Source: an uncultured Anaeromassilibacillus sp. (GTDB taxonomy: Bacteria; Bacillota; Clostridia; Oscillospirales; Acutalibacteraceae). Taken from it: 64,000 nucleotides of DNA. The notes under the pieces were generated by a model. The model did no database searches, was not told the origin of the DNA, and saw only the letters and a list, made by a program, of their open reading frames with translations. Each line of letters opens with the position of its first letter. The first letter of the stretch is position 1. Position numbers and translations under genes: made by a program. Below are positions 37,115 through 45,399 of the stretch, piece after piece. The stretch covers positions 1 to 64,000 of the forward strand of contig CAKNKY010000002.1 of assembly GCA_930987725.1 (NCBI GenBank), in the 5' to 3' direction.

Positions 37115-38194
37115 TCAGGAAAGCCGCATCTGCTCCCAGTTCTTTTCCATGTCGGAGACGAGCTTGAACTGCGTGCGGCAGCGGTCCAGGTTCTGGCCGG
37201 GGCGCTGAATGCGGAAGTAGGTGTCGCCCTCGAGGTAGTCCGTGAGGAAGCGGATGCCGCACTCGAGCGTCATCAGCTTTGCGCCCCAGGGCAGGAAAGC
37301 GATCTCCTCCGCCGTGAGCGAGCCGCCGGAGCCCTCCAGGAACCCGGCGGCGCAGGCCCGGTACAGCTCGAGGTCAAACGAAACCTTCGAGAGATCGCGC
37401 TCGTCCTCCTCGCAGTGGTTCGCGCCGGAACGGATCGCGTCGCCGAAATCAAAGATCGAGAACCCCGGCATCACGGTGTCGAGGTCGATCACGCACACGG
37501 CGCGGCGCGTCTCGCTGTCAAAGAGCACATTGCTCAGCTTCGTGTCGTTGTGCGTCACGCGCAGCGGCAGCCTTCCCTCGCGCCAGGCGCGCAGCGCCTC
37601 GCCGCAGTCGTGCTCCCGCGCGGCCGCAAAGCGGATCTCCTCGCCCACCTCCTGCGCGCGGCCCAGCGGGTCGCGGCGGACGGCGTCAAAGAGGGCGCTC
37701 AGGCGGCGTTCCGTGTCGTGAAAATGGGGAATCGTCTCGGCCAGCGTGTCGGCCGGGTAGCCGTCCAGCATCCGCTGGAAGCGGCCGAAGGCGCGGCCCG
37801 CCTCGGCAAACGTTTCGGGGGAATCGATCGTCTCCATGCTCAGGCTGTGGTCATGGTAGACGTACACGCGCCAGGCGGCGCCGTCCGCATCCGTAAAATA
37901 GGGCTTTCCGTCCGTTGTGGGCAGGAAGCGCAGTGTTTCGCGCTCCGGGTCGCCGCCCGATTGGCGGATGGAGCGCCGCAGCCAGTGCGTGACGGACGTC
38001 ACGTTCGCCATCACCTCGTCCGGGTGGGGGAAAACGGCGGGGTTCAGCCGCTGCACGAGCCTGCGGAATCCCGGCCCCTCCGCCAGGAAGGTGTCGTTGA
38101 TGTGGCCGGTCCCGCAGCGCGACACGGAGATGCCCGGTCCCTCCAGCCCGAAGGCCGCCAGCGCCTGCGGGAGCCTCTGTTCCGCCGCGCTCAT
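37115..38194 (-). CDS. aminoglycoside phosphotransferase-family kinase (possible sugar kinase, NahK-like)
   Basis: GTGHINDTFLAE ... VTHNDTKLSNVLFD ... CVIDLDTVMPG. Confidence 0.75.
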   Translation of the reverse strand: MSAAEQRLPQALAAFGLEGPGISVSRCGTGHINDTFLAEGPGFRRLVQRLNPAVFPHPDEVMANVTSVTHWLRRSIRQSGGDPERETLRFLPTTDGKPYFTDADGAAWRVYVYHDHSLSMETIDSPETFAEAGRAFGRFQRMLDGYPADTLAETIPHFHDTERRLSALFDAVRRDPLGRAQEVGEEIRFAAAREHDCGEALRAWREGRLPLRVTHNDTKLSNVLFDSETRRAVCVIDLDTVMPGFSIFDFGDAIRSGANHCEEDERDLSKVSFDLELYRACAAGFLEGSGGSLTAEEIAFLPWGAKLMTLECGIRFLTDYLEGDTYFRIQRPGQNLDRCRTQFKLVSDMEKNWEQMRLS

Positions 38195-39114
38195 GCCCAG
38201 AGCTCCTCCGGGTAAAGCCCGGCTGCCGTCATGGCGGCGATCGCCTGCACCACGGCGGGCTTGTCCTCGCGGTAGGTCACGCCGTACCACTTGTCGGCGC
38301 TGCGCAGCACCTTCACGCGGGCCTTGCCCTCCTCGAGCAGCTGCGTCACCACGCTGGGCAGGAAGTATTCGCCCTTGAGCGGGTTTTCCGACTCCGCCCG
38401 GCGCAGGAAGGCCGGGAAGCGCGCCTCCGCCTCCGTGAGGAAGCTGTGCGTGAAGCCCCACAGGTTCATCGAGACGATCGCCCCGCCCGGCAGGCTCTGC
38501 CAGGTGCGGCCGCCATCCTCCGTGAAGCGGGCGTTCTCGCCGTCCTTTTCGATGTTCGTGTGCTCCGTGACGCGCACGAGGAAGCCGTCTGCATCCTCCT
38601 CGCACACGCCGCGGGAAACCTGGCCGTGCTCCGTCACGGTGTTGCCCAGGCGGTAGCCCACCATGGCGAACTCATAGCAGCCCGGCCGGTCGGGGTGATC
38701 GGCGAGGTATTGATAAATCCGGCGGAACGATTCGGCGCCGTAGTAGTCGTCCGCGTTGATCACGGCGAAGGGCCCCTCCACCTCGCGGCGCGCGGCCAGA
38801 ACGGCATGGCAGGTGCCCCAGGGCTTTTCGCGCCCCTGCGGCACGGAAAAGCCTTCCGGCAAGTCTGAAAGCTCCTGGAAGGCATAACGCACGTCCATGT
38901 GGTGGGCGAGCCTGTCGCCGATGGAGGCGCGGAAAGCGCCCTCGTTTTCGCGCTTGATGACGAACACCACCGTGTCGAACCCGGCGCGGTGCGCGTCATA
39001 CAGCGAATAGTCGATGATGAGCTGCTGGTGGCTGCCCACCGGATCGAGCTGCTTGAGCCCGCCGTAGCGGCTGCCCATGCCGGCTGCCATCACAACAAGA
39101 ACCGGCTTGTGCAT
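38191..39114 (-). CDS. sugar nucleotidyltransferase family protein
   Basis: VVMAAGMGSRYGGLKQLDPVG; INADDYYGAESF. Confidence 0.8.
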   Translation of the reverse strand: MHKPVLVVMAAGMGSRYGGLKQLDPVGSHQQLIIDYSLYDAHRAGFDTVVFVIKRENEGAFRASIGDRLAHHMDVRYAFQELSDLPEGFSVPQGREKPWGTCHAVLAARREVEGPFAVINADDYYGAESFRRIYQYLADHPDRPGCYEFAMVGYRLGNTVTEHGQVSRGVCEEDADGFLVRVTEHTNIEKDGENARFTEDGGRTWQSLPGGAIVSMNLWGFTHSFLTEAEARFPAFLRRAESENPLKGEYFLPSVVTQLLEEGKARVKVLRSADKWYGVTYREDKPAVVQAIAAMTAAGLYPEELWA

Positions 39115-39177
39115 GGTGCATTCTTCCTTTCACGCAGGGGGCGGCGCCGCATTTTGCCGCGCGCGCCGCCCGCCTGA

Positions 39178-40053
39178 TCAATATTTGTTTTCGGCCATAA
39201 AGAACAGGGCCATGGTGCCGGGGCCGGAATGCGCGCCGATCACGGGGCCGATCATGTTGATGTAAACCTTCGTGCCGGGGAACTTTTCGCGCACCTGGTC
39301 GGCGACATATTCCGCATCCTCCTGGCAGTCGCCGTGGCTAATGAACACCGTCTTGGCGTTTTCCAGCTTTGCGGTGGTGCTCATGTGCTTCACGAGCGCG
39401 TCAAGCGACTGGCGGCGTCCGCGCACCTTCTCCATGGGAATGAGGTGGCCCTCGTCGTCCACGTGCAGCACCGGCTTAATGCCCAGCATGGTGCCGAAGA
39501 ACGCCGCCGTGCCGCTCACGCGGCCTCCGCGCTTGAGGTGGTTGAGGTCGTCCACGGTGAACCAGTGCGCCAGGTGGTTGCGGTTGTCCTCCACCCATTT
39601 TTCGAGCTCATGAATCGAAAGGCCGGCGCGCTTCTGCTGCACGGCGTAATACACGAGCAGCGCCTCTCCCATGGAAGCGGCCAGCGTGTCCACCACCACG
39701 ACTTCGCGCTCCGGGTAGCGGGCGCGCAGTTCCTGGGCGGCCATGCAGGCGCTGTTGTAGGTGCCGGAAAGGCCGGAGGAAAACGCCATGTAGAAGATGT
39801 CCTCGCCGCCCTCCAGGATGGGGGCGAACAGATCGAGGAACGTGGCCGTGTTGATCTGGTTGGTGGTGCACGTTTCGCCGGCGCGGATGCGGCGGTAAAA
39901 CTCCTTGGCACTCATGTCGTGCTCGTCGGGGTAATTGTGATAAACCTTGCCGTTCATGACAAATTCCATGGGGATGATCTGCACGCCCAGCTCCTGGATC
40001 ATGGCCGGGGTGAAATCACAGTTGGAATCCGAGATAATTCTGTATTCGCTCAT
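39178..40053 (-). CDS. DegV family fatty-acid-binding protein
   Basis: IISDSNCDFTP ... MAFSSGLSGTYNSACMAAQEL ... FMGTMLGIKP-like region. Confidence 0.9.
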   Translation of the reverse strand: MSEYRIISDSNCDFTPAMIQELGVQIIPMEFVMNGKVYHNYPDEHDMSAKEFYRRIRAGETCTTNQINTATFLDLFAPILEGGEDIFYMAFSSGLSGTYNSACMAAQELRARYPEREVVVVDTLAASMGEALLVYYAVQQKRAGLSIHELEKWVEDNRNHLAHWFTVDDLNHLKRGGRVSGTAAFFGTMLGIKPVLHVDDEGHLIPMEKVRGRRQSLDALVKHMSTTAKLENAKTVFISHGDCQEDAEYVADQVREKFPGTKVYINMIGPVIGAHSGPGTMALFFMAENKY

Positions 40054-40100
40054 CAAAAACACCTCTCAAACGTAAAGTTCGCGGCTGCGATACTTTTTTT

Positions 40101-40129
40101 ATTATAGCCTTTTTTTGGGGGGCTGTCCA
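40101..40129 (-). promoter_or_regulatory. promoter for degV
   Basis: minus strand TGGACA - 17 nt - TATAAT. Confidence 0.65.
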
Positions 40130-40143
40130 CCGCCGGAAGGCAG

Positions 40144-40181
40144 AAAAAGCCCCCGCAGGGGAAAAATCTCCTGCGGGGGCG
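40144..40181. terminator. intrinsic terminator hairpin
   Basis: GCCCCCGCAGG...CCTGCGGGGGC. Confidence 0.75.
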
Positions 40182-40189
40182 TCTGTTCT

Positions 40190-40389
40190 GAAAAAACCCG
40201 CCTGGCCGTATTGTGCAAGAATAACCTGCCTACGATGAGCAGGTGGGTGCCCGCCCAACGGGTTCACGCTCCCTTCCTCCGGCAAAGCCGGGAGGTCTGC
40301 AATCCACCGCCGGAGCTAAGCTCCCGAATAAAAATTGTAGGGTTATCTGTCGCACAGGTCCGCGAACCAGGCAGGCTGCGAAAGCGGGT
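40190..40389 (-). ncRNA. structured ncRNA candidate, possibly 6S (ssrS)-like
   Basis: Long closing rod on minus strand (AACCCGC/GCGGGTT, CCTGG/CCAGG, TGTGC/GCACA, ATAACC/GGTTAT), internal bubble with CCTGC/GCAGG hairpin, upper stem GGTGG/CCACC; 3' end followed by T6; no ORF. Confidence 0.5.
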
Positions 40390-40692
40390 TTATTCCTCGC
40401 TGTCTTCCCCTTCCTCGAACATCTCGTCAAAGCGGCGTTCGAACTCGGCGGAAAGACGGTTGATCAGCTCCTCGTCCTCGACTTCGGCGAGCTGCTGTTC
40501 GCCATCCTCGTCGATGGCCTCGAAAATGTAATAGCCCTCCGAGTCCAGCTCTTCCTGCGGGTCCTCGAAGGTGGGCAGCAGCGCATAGAAAACACCGTCG
40601 TCATTTTCAATGACGTCGAGGATTTCAAACTCGTGTTCCTGGCCGTCTTCGTCGACTAGCGTGAGCAAATCCGCGCTGAAATCTTCATTCAT
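40390..40692 (-). CDS. DUF1292 family small acidic protein
   Basis: LLTLVDEDGQEHEFEILDVIENDDGVFYALLP; very acidic. Confidence 0.85.
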   Translation of the reverse strand: MNEDFSADLLTLVDEDGQEHEFEILDVIENDDGVFYALLPTFEDPQEELDSEGYYIFEAIDEDGEQQLAEVEDEELINRLSAEFERRFDEMFEEGEDSEE

Positions 40693-40728
40693 AAAAGATC
40701 GCCCCTTCCTGTGAACTCTTTCGTATGT

Positions 40729-40757
40729 ATTGTACATGCGATCCGGGAGGAAGTCAA
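40729..40757 (-). promoter_or_regulatory. promoter for the DUF1292 gene
   Basis: minus strand TTGACT - 17 nt - TACAAT. Confidence 0.65.
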
Positions 40758-40826
40758 CTGGAAAATCGGAGAAAGTGAGAAGAAACAAAAATTTTTCACT
40801 ATCTTAAATTTTTTATTGAAAAGTGC

Positions 40827-40855
40827 TTGACAAATGCGAAAAAAACCTGTATATT
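40827..40855 (+). promoter_or_regulatory. sigma-A promoter driving the large ncRNA candidate
   Basis: TTGACA (40827-40832) - 17 nt - TATATT (40850-40855). Confidence 0.8.
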
Positions 40856-41714
40856 AGAATCACAGAAAGGGAAGAGAAAAGGAAGCAGGAACCCACAGAA
40901 AAAAGGAAGGCTGAGGAAGTTTCCTGAATGTTCTTTTCCGAAGCAGGATTTGTTCTTTCTTTCATTTGGCTTTGAAAACCTTTTCGGCAGTACGTTTTCC
41001 CGAGGGGGAAAGAGGAACCAAAGGGGAAAAGCAGAGAGGAAAGGGCGAAACGGAGAGAAAGCGAAGAACCGGGAAGCTGCACAAAGGGATTTGGCAGAAA
41101 GGGAATCGGTTCAAAGGAAACGCTTTTGAAGGTTCGGGAAAGGAATGCGGGAGAAAGCATTCGGAAGAAGGGCTTTCGGAAAGCAGGAAGCTTGTGAAGA
41201 ATCCTTTTCAGGCAGTGGGAAAAGGAAGATCCTGCAGCGTATCTCTCACTTTTCGAATTAACGTGTGAATGAGAAAGGGGTGCAGTCCAATGGATGGGAA
41301 ACCGCAGCAGTATCTGGCAGGCGTGGCGTTGTTGGGCTGCGTCTGCTGAGATAAAATAGAATCGCATTTCCTCAAAAAAAGCGGTTGGCTTTTCGGGCAT
41401 GAAAAAGGGATCACAAAGGCGTAGAGGTACGTATTGTGAAAGAACCGAATGAACATCCTGGAGAGCGAAGCCGTAAATAGAAAGTTCAGAGAAAAGGACT
41501 GAGTCCAAAGAACAGTTTGATTTGAACCGAGACTTGAACGGAAAGTTCAGAAAGGGATGGAATTTTTTCCAGTGCAGTTTCTGAAGATGGGTTCAAGAAA
41601 ATATAGTTTGACAGAAACAGCGTGATCTATTTTCAAAAACCCTGTTTTTGCTTTTTTCAAAAGCATGAAGCGGATGTGCTTCATGAGACAAATGAATGAG
41701 CGGTAGATCTGGAA

Positions 41715-42232
41715 AATAGCTAAGCACGCAATACGTTCCTGAAAACTGTTTCTTAGGTGAAATCCCATGTGCTGAATGTTAACCCTTCTTGTTACAGAAG
41801 GTCGGATATGACCCCAAGCGCTGAATAATGCATGTTCCAGCAACGTCCTTTCTGGAAAAGGAAGACTGGAAACAAAGACTCCTAAGCAGTGATAAAGTGG
41901 AAGCTCCGGAGAAGGAGTGGATTTTCTACCCCAGCATTGACGAAAAACGTTACGGCAACGATCTTTGCACAGAAGACGACCGGAAACAACTTTCTCCCAT
42001 GCAGTGATGATAGAAAACGCTTCAAAGAAGAAGCGGTGTTCTCAGCAGTGATTTATAATCGTTACGGCAACGATTCCTGAGGAGGAACGACCGGAAACAA
42101 ATGATTCCCATGCAGTGAACATGATAGGCTTCAAAGAAGAAGCTCCCATTTATCGCCGTATTATCAAAAATGGAGTTGTTCAGAGGTTCCCCGGAGCGGG
42201 AGTGCTGAACATCAGGTGAACTCCCATGTACA
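41715..42232 (+). repeat. five-fold ~115-nt module array inside the large ncRNA candidate
   Basis: TCCCATG at 41763, 41995, 42106, 42222 and variant TCCTAAG at 41880; spacings 117, 115, 111, 116 nt. Confidence 0.85.
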
Positions 42233-42245
42233 AATAAAACAGACG

Positions 42246-42277
42246 AGAGCCCCGGTTGGTACCGCCGGGGCTCTTTT
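42246..42277 (+). terminator. intrinsic terminator of the large ncRNA candidate
   Basis: AGAGCCCCGG/CCGGGGCTCT stem followed by TTTT. Confidence 0.85.
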
Positions 42278-42399
42278 GCTCTCTTTTTTCGCACAAAGCC
42301 GGTTCTTTTTCCCCGGCGGGCCGGCGTTCCCATCTGCCGATCGGCCTTTCTTCCGCATGTGCGGCGCGTCTGGTGGGATTCCTGACGGCCCTGCCTGTT

Positions 42400-42642
42400 T
42401 TATCGAATTTCTTGCTCAATGTGCCGGAACAGATCGCAGTGAAAAAAATCTTCCAATGTGATGTTGAGGCCGTCGCAAAGCTTCTGCAGCGTGGAAACCG
42501 TGACGCTGTGATTTCGGCCGCTGATAATGTTGTTCACGGTTGACTGTGTGACCCCGCTGCGGGTGCACAGTTTGTTGAGGGACAGGTTCCTCTCCTGGCA
42601 CAACTCGAGAATCCGCATCCTCACCGCCTGGCCAACGTCCAT
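42400..42642 (-). CDS. XRE-family helix-turn-helix regulator
   Basis: MRILELCQERNLSLNKLCTRSGVTQSTVNNIISGRNHSVTVSTLQKLCDGL. Confidence 0.85.
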   Translation of the reverse strand: MDVGQAVRMRILELCQERNLSLNKLCTRSGVTQSTVNNIISGRNHSVTVSTLQKLCDGLNITLEDFFHCDLFRHIEQEIR

Positions 42643-43140
42643 GGATTCCTTCCTCTCTATCAAGAATTAAGGAAAAGGATATCCATTTTCGCTTGAAAAA
42701 ATTACCCCTTTTGAGTTAAAATTAACCCAAAAGAGGTGAAAAGAACATGCAGGAGCAGAGAGGCTTTTGAAAGATCGGATCTCATTCCTGCGGGATTTGA
42801 CGAGAGTATTTACCCATCTGTCCTGGAATCTGTTCCCCGCAGCGCTGCAATTGTTCGGGCCAATCAGTGGATGATGTGCCATTGCCTGTATCTTGTCTGC
42901 CATGTCGTTCATCTGAACAGCAATTCGGGCAGAATCCTGCAGGAAGCGCAGAGGAGGGGGAAAGTGATTTTCAATTTGGCACAGCGGGCAGGAAACGAAG
43001 GGACTCCCCTGGCCTGACATGCCCCTCCGGCTTTCCAAAAAAATTTTCCCCGGGGTGAGAAAATCACTTTTCTCTCCCCGGGTTTTTGCTATAATAGGGA
43101 ACAGAAACACCGAATCACCGGCAGAAAGGCGGAATTCACC

Positions 43141-44073
43141 ATGGAAAATAGAGTTTGGGATGTCATCATCATCGGCGGCGGCCCCGCCGGCTACACGGCG
43201 GCGCTGTACTGCGGGCGCGCGGCGCTCTCTGTGCTGGTGCTGGAGGAGATGGCCCCCGGCGGGCAGATGGGCACGACGGATCAGATCGACAATTACCCCG
43301 GTTTCCCGGAGGGAATCAACGGGTTTGAGCTGGCCATGCAGATGCAGAAGAGCGCGGAGCGCTTCGGCGCGGTGACGAAGCTGGAGCGCGTGACGGAGCT
43401 TTCGCTGGCGGACGAACCCAAGATTGTGAAGACCTCGGCGGGCGAATACAGCGCCCGCACGGTCATCCTCGCCACGGGCGCTGCGCCGCGTGAGCTGGGC
43501 CTGCCGCGGGAACGCGAGCTGCGCGGCCGCGGCGTCTCCTACTGCGCCACGTGCGACGGCATGTTCTACCGCGGCAAGGAGGTCACCGTGGTGGGCGGCG
43601 GCAACACGGCCGCGGCCGATGCCGTCTACCTCGCCAAGCTGTGCAGCAAGGTGACCATTGTGCACCGCCGCGATTCGCTGCGCGCGTCCAAGGCGTATCT
43701 GCAGCCGCTGCGGAGCTGTGAAAACATCTCCATCGTGTGGGACAGCGTGCCGGAGGAAATCCTGGCGGACCAGACGGTGACGGGACTGCGCGTGCGCAAT
43801 GTGAAGACGGGCGAAACGCAGGAGATCCCCTGCTCCGGTATCTTCGTGGCGATCGGCAACGAGCCGAACGTCTCCCTGTTTGAAAACAGCGTCGCGCTCG
43901 ACGGCCGCTATGTGGACGCCGACGAGACGACGCGCACGAACCTGCCCGGCGTGTTCGCTGTGGGGGACGTGCGGAAAAAGCCGCTGCGCCAGGTCGTGAC
44001 GGCCGTGGCGGACGGCGCCGTGGCCTCGCACTTTGTGGAGGAATACCTCTCCCAGCGCGACGCGGACCGCTGA
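43141..44073 (+). CDS. trxB: thioredoxin-disulfide reductase
   Basis: VIIIGGGPAGYTAALYCGRA, SYCATCDGMFYRGKEVTVVGGGNTAAADA. Confidence 0.92.
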   Translation: MENRVWDVIIIGGGPAGYTAALYCGRAALSVLVLEEMAPGGQMGTTDQIDNYPGFPEGINGFELAMQMQKSAERFGAVTKLERVTELSLADEPKIVKTSAGEYSARTVILATGAAPRELGLPRERELRGRGVSYCATCDGMFYRGKEVTVVGGGNTAAADAVYLAKLCSKVTIVHRRDSLRASKAYLQPLRSCENISIVWDSVPEEILADQTVTGLRVRNVKTGETQEIPCSGIFVAIGNEPNVSLFENSVALDGRYVDADETTRTNLPGVFAVGDVRKKPLRQVVTAVADGAVASHFVEEYLSQRDADR

Positions 44074-44129
44074 CCGGCGGCGCGCATGAGAAGGGCCGGT
44101 TCCGGCCGGACGCTTTCCAAAGCAGCAAA

Positions 44130-44170
44130 AATCCCTTCCGTCTCCAAATGGGAACGGAAGGGATTTTTTA
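44130..44170. terminator. intrinsic terminator
   Basis: AAATCCCTTCCGT...ACGGAAGGGATTTTTT. Confidence 0.8.
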
Positions 44171-44233
44171 TGCAATGCTTTGCGCAGGCTGTTTCAAGCG
44201 CCTGCAGGGGCGGGGGGAGAGAATCTCCGCTTT

Positions 44234-45385
44234 TCAAATCTCCGGAATCTTGATCTCGATCTCGCGGCCGAGTTCGGCGGATTCCTGGATGCCGGAAATG
44301 ATGGCCTGGTTATAGAGGATCTGGCTGGTGGGCACGGGGGCGGAACCGCCGTTCTTCACCGCGTCCAGGAAGGAGCGGATCTTCTTGTAGAACAGGCCGC
44401 CGAAGGAATCGCCCTCGGGGCAGAGCGGGATGGTCGTCTGCGTCTGCTCGCCGGCAATGTCGCGGTAGAGCGTCATGGGGCCGCCTACGGTGCCGTTCCA
44501 GCACTCCGTGGAGGGGATGCGCAGCGCGCCCTTCGTGCCCATGAGAATCGTGTCACCGGGCGTGTCCACATGCATGGCCCATGCAATGCGGAAGTCGAGG
44601 ATGATGCCGCCCTCGAGGCGGATGAAGGCCGCGGCAAAGTCGTCCACGTTGAAGCGGGCGGCGTCGGCCGGGTTGTTGTAGAGCGGGTTCGTGCCGAAGA
44701 AATTCGAGGTGTAGCCTGTCACGGTGAGCGGCTTCGGATAGCCGATGGCGTTGAGCACCATGTCGAGCGAATAGCAGCCGATGTCGCCCAGGGCGCCGAT
44801 GCCGGCCGTCTTCTTCTCGATGAACGTGCTGTTCGGAATGCCGCGGCGGCGGCCGCCGCCCGTCTGGATGTAATAGATCTGGCCGAGCTCGCCGGATTCG
44901 ACGATCTTCTTGATCATCTTCATGTTGTCATCCATGCGGGGCTGGAAGCCGATGGAGAGGAGCTTGCCGCTCTCCTTTTCCGCCTTGCAGATGGCGACGG
45001 CCTCGTCCATGGTGACGCACATCGGCTTTTCGAGCAGCACGTTCACACCGGCGTGCAGCGCGTCGATGGTGCATTCCGCGTGCGTCGCGTTGTAGGTGCA
45101 GATGCTCACGGCGTCCAGGTTCTTCGCCTCGGCGTCGAGCATCGACTTGTGGTCCGGGTAAAGGCGCACGCCCTCCACGCCGTAGCGCTTGAAGAACTTC
45201 TCGGCCTTGCCGGGGATGAGATCGGCTGCCGCCACGATTTCGACGTCGGGCATCTGCTTGTAGCTCTCAATGTGGGACTCGGCGATCCAGCCGGTGCCGA
45301 TGATGCCCACCTTCAGCTTGCGGGAGGTGTCGATGACCTCCTCCTCGGCGGGAGGGGTGAACTGGTTCAGAACGTTGTCGGACAT
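44234..45385 (-). CDS. Gfo/Idh/MocA family oxidoreductase
   Basis: LKVGIIGTGWIAESHIESY; GVNVLLEKPMCVTMDEA. Confidence 0.9.
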   Translation of the reverse strand: MSDNVLNQFTPPAEEEVIDTSRKLKVGIIGTGWIAESHIESYKQMPDVEIVAAADLIPGKAEKFFKRYGVEGVRLYPDHKSMLDAEAKNLDAVSICTYNATHAECTIDALHAGVNVLLEKPMCVTMDEAVAICKAEKESGKLLSIGFQPRMDDNMKMIKKIVESGELGQIYYIQTGGGRRRGIPNSTFIEKKTAGIGALGDIGCYSLDMVLNAIGYPKPLTVTGYTSNFFGTNPLYNNPADAARFNVDDFAAAFIRLEGGIILDFRIAWAMHVDTPGDTILMGTKGALRIPSTECWNGTVGGPMTLYRDIAGEQTQTTIPLCPEGDSFGGLFYKKIRSFLDAVKNGGSAPVPTSQILYNQAIISGIQESAELGREIEIKIPEI

Positions 45386-45399
45386 TTTTTTAACTCCTC

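Larger units (their letters stand above)
40862..42277 (+). ncRNA. large (~1.4 kb) structured noncoding RNA candidate, class unassigned
   Basis: Promoter-to-terminator interval without credible ORF; many local stem-loops; five ~115-nt phased 3' modules with covarying hairpins. Confidence 0.75.

Noticed and set aside
40813-41508. 231-aa minus-strand ORF and 100-aa plus-strand ORFs (40827-41129, 40966-41268) in the ncRNA interval
   Set aside because: No recognisable domain, Phe/Ser- or Lys/Arg-rich as expected from a purine-rich strand, and the region has promoter/terminator and hairpins consistent with ncRNA.
41831-42135. Possible CRISPR array based on repeated GACYGGAAACAA and TCCCATGCAGTGA
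   Set aside because: Repeated blocks are separated by related, structured sequence rather than unique spacers; fits duplicated RNA modules better.
40862-42277. Group I/II intron, tmRNA or RNase P RNA
   Set aside because: I could not find characteristic motifs (group II domain V, tmRNA tag ORF/tRNA-like end, RNase P conserved core) and no intron-encoded protein is present; not formally excluded without covariance models.
42736-43017. 93-aa ORF upstream of trxB
   Set aside because: No recognisable domain, poor RBS context; left as unexplained intergenic sequence.
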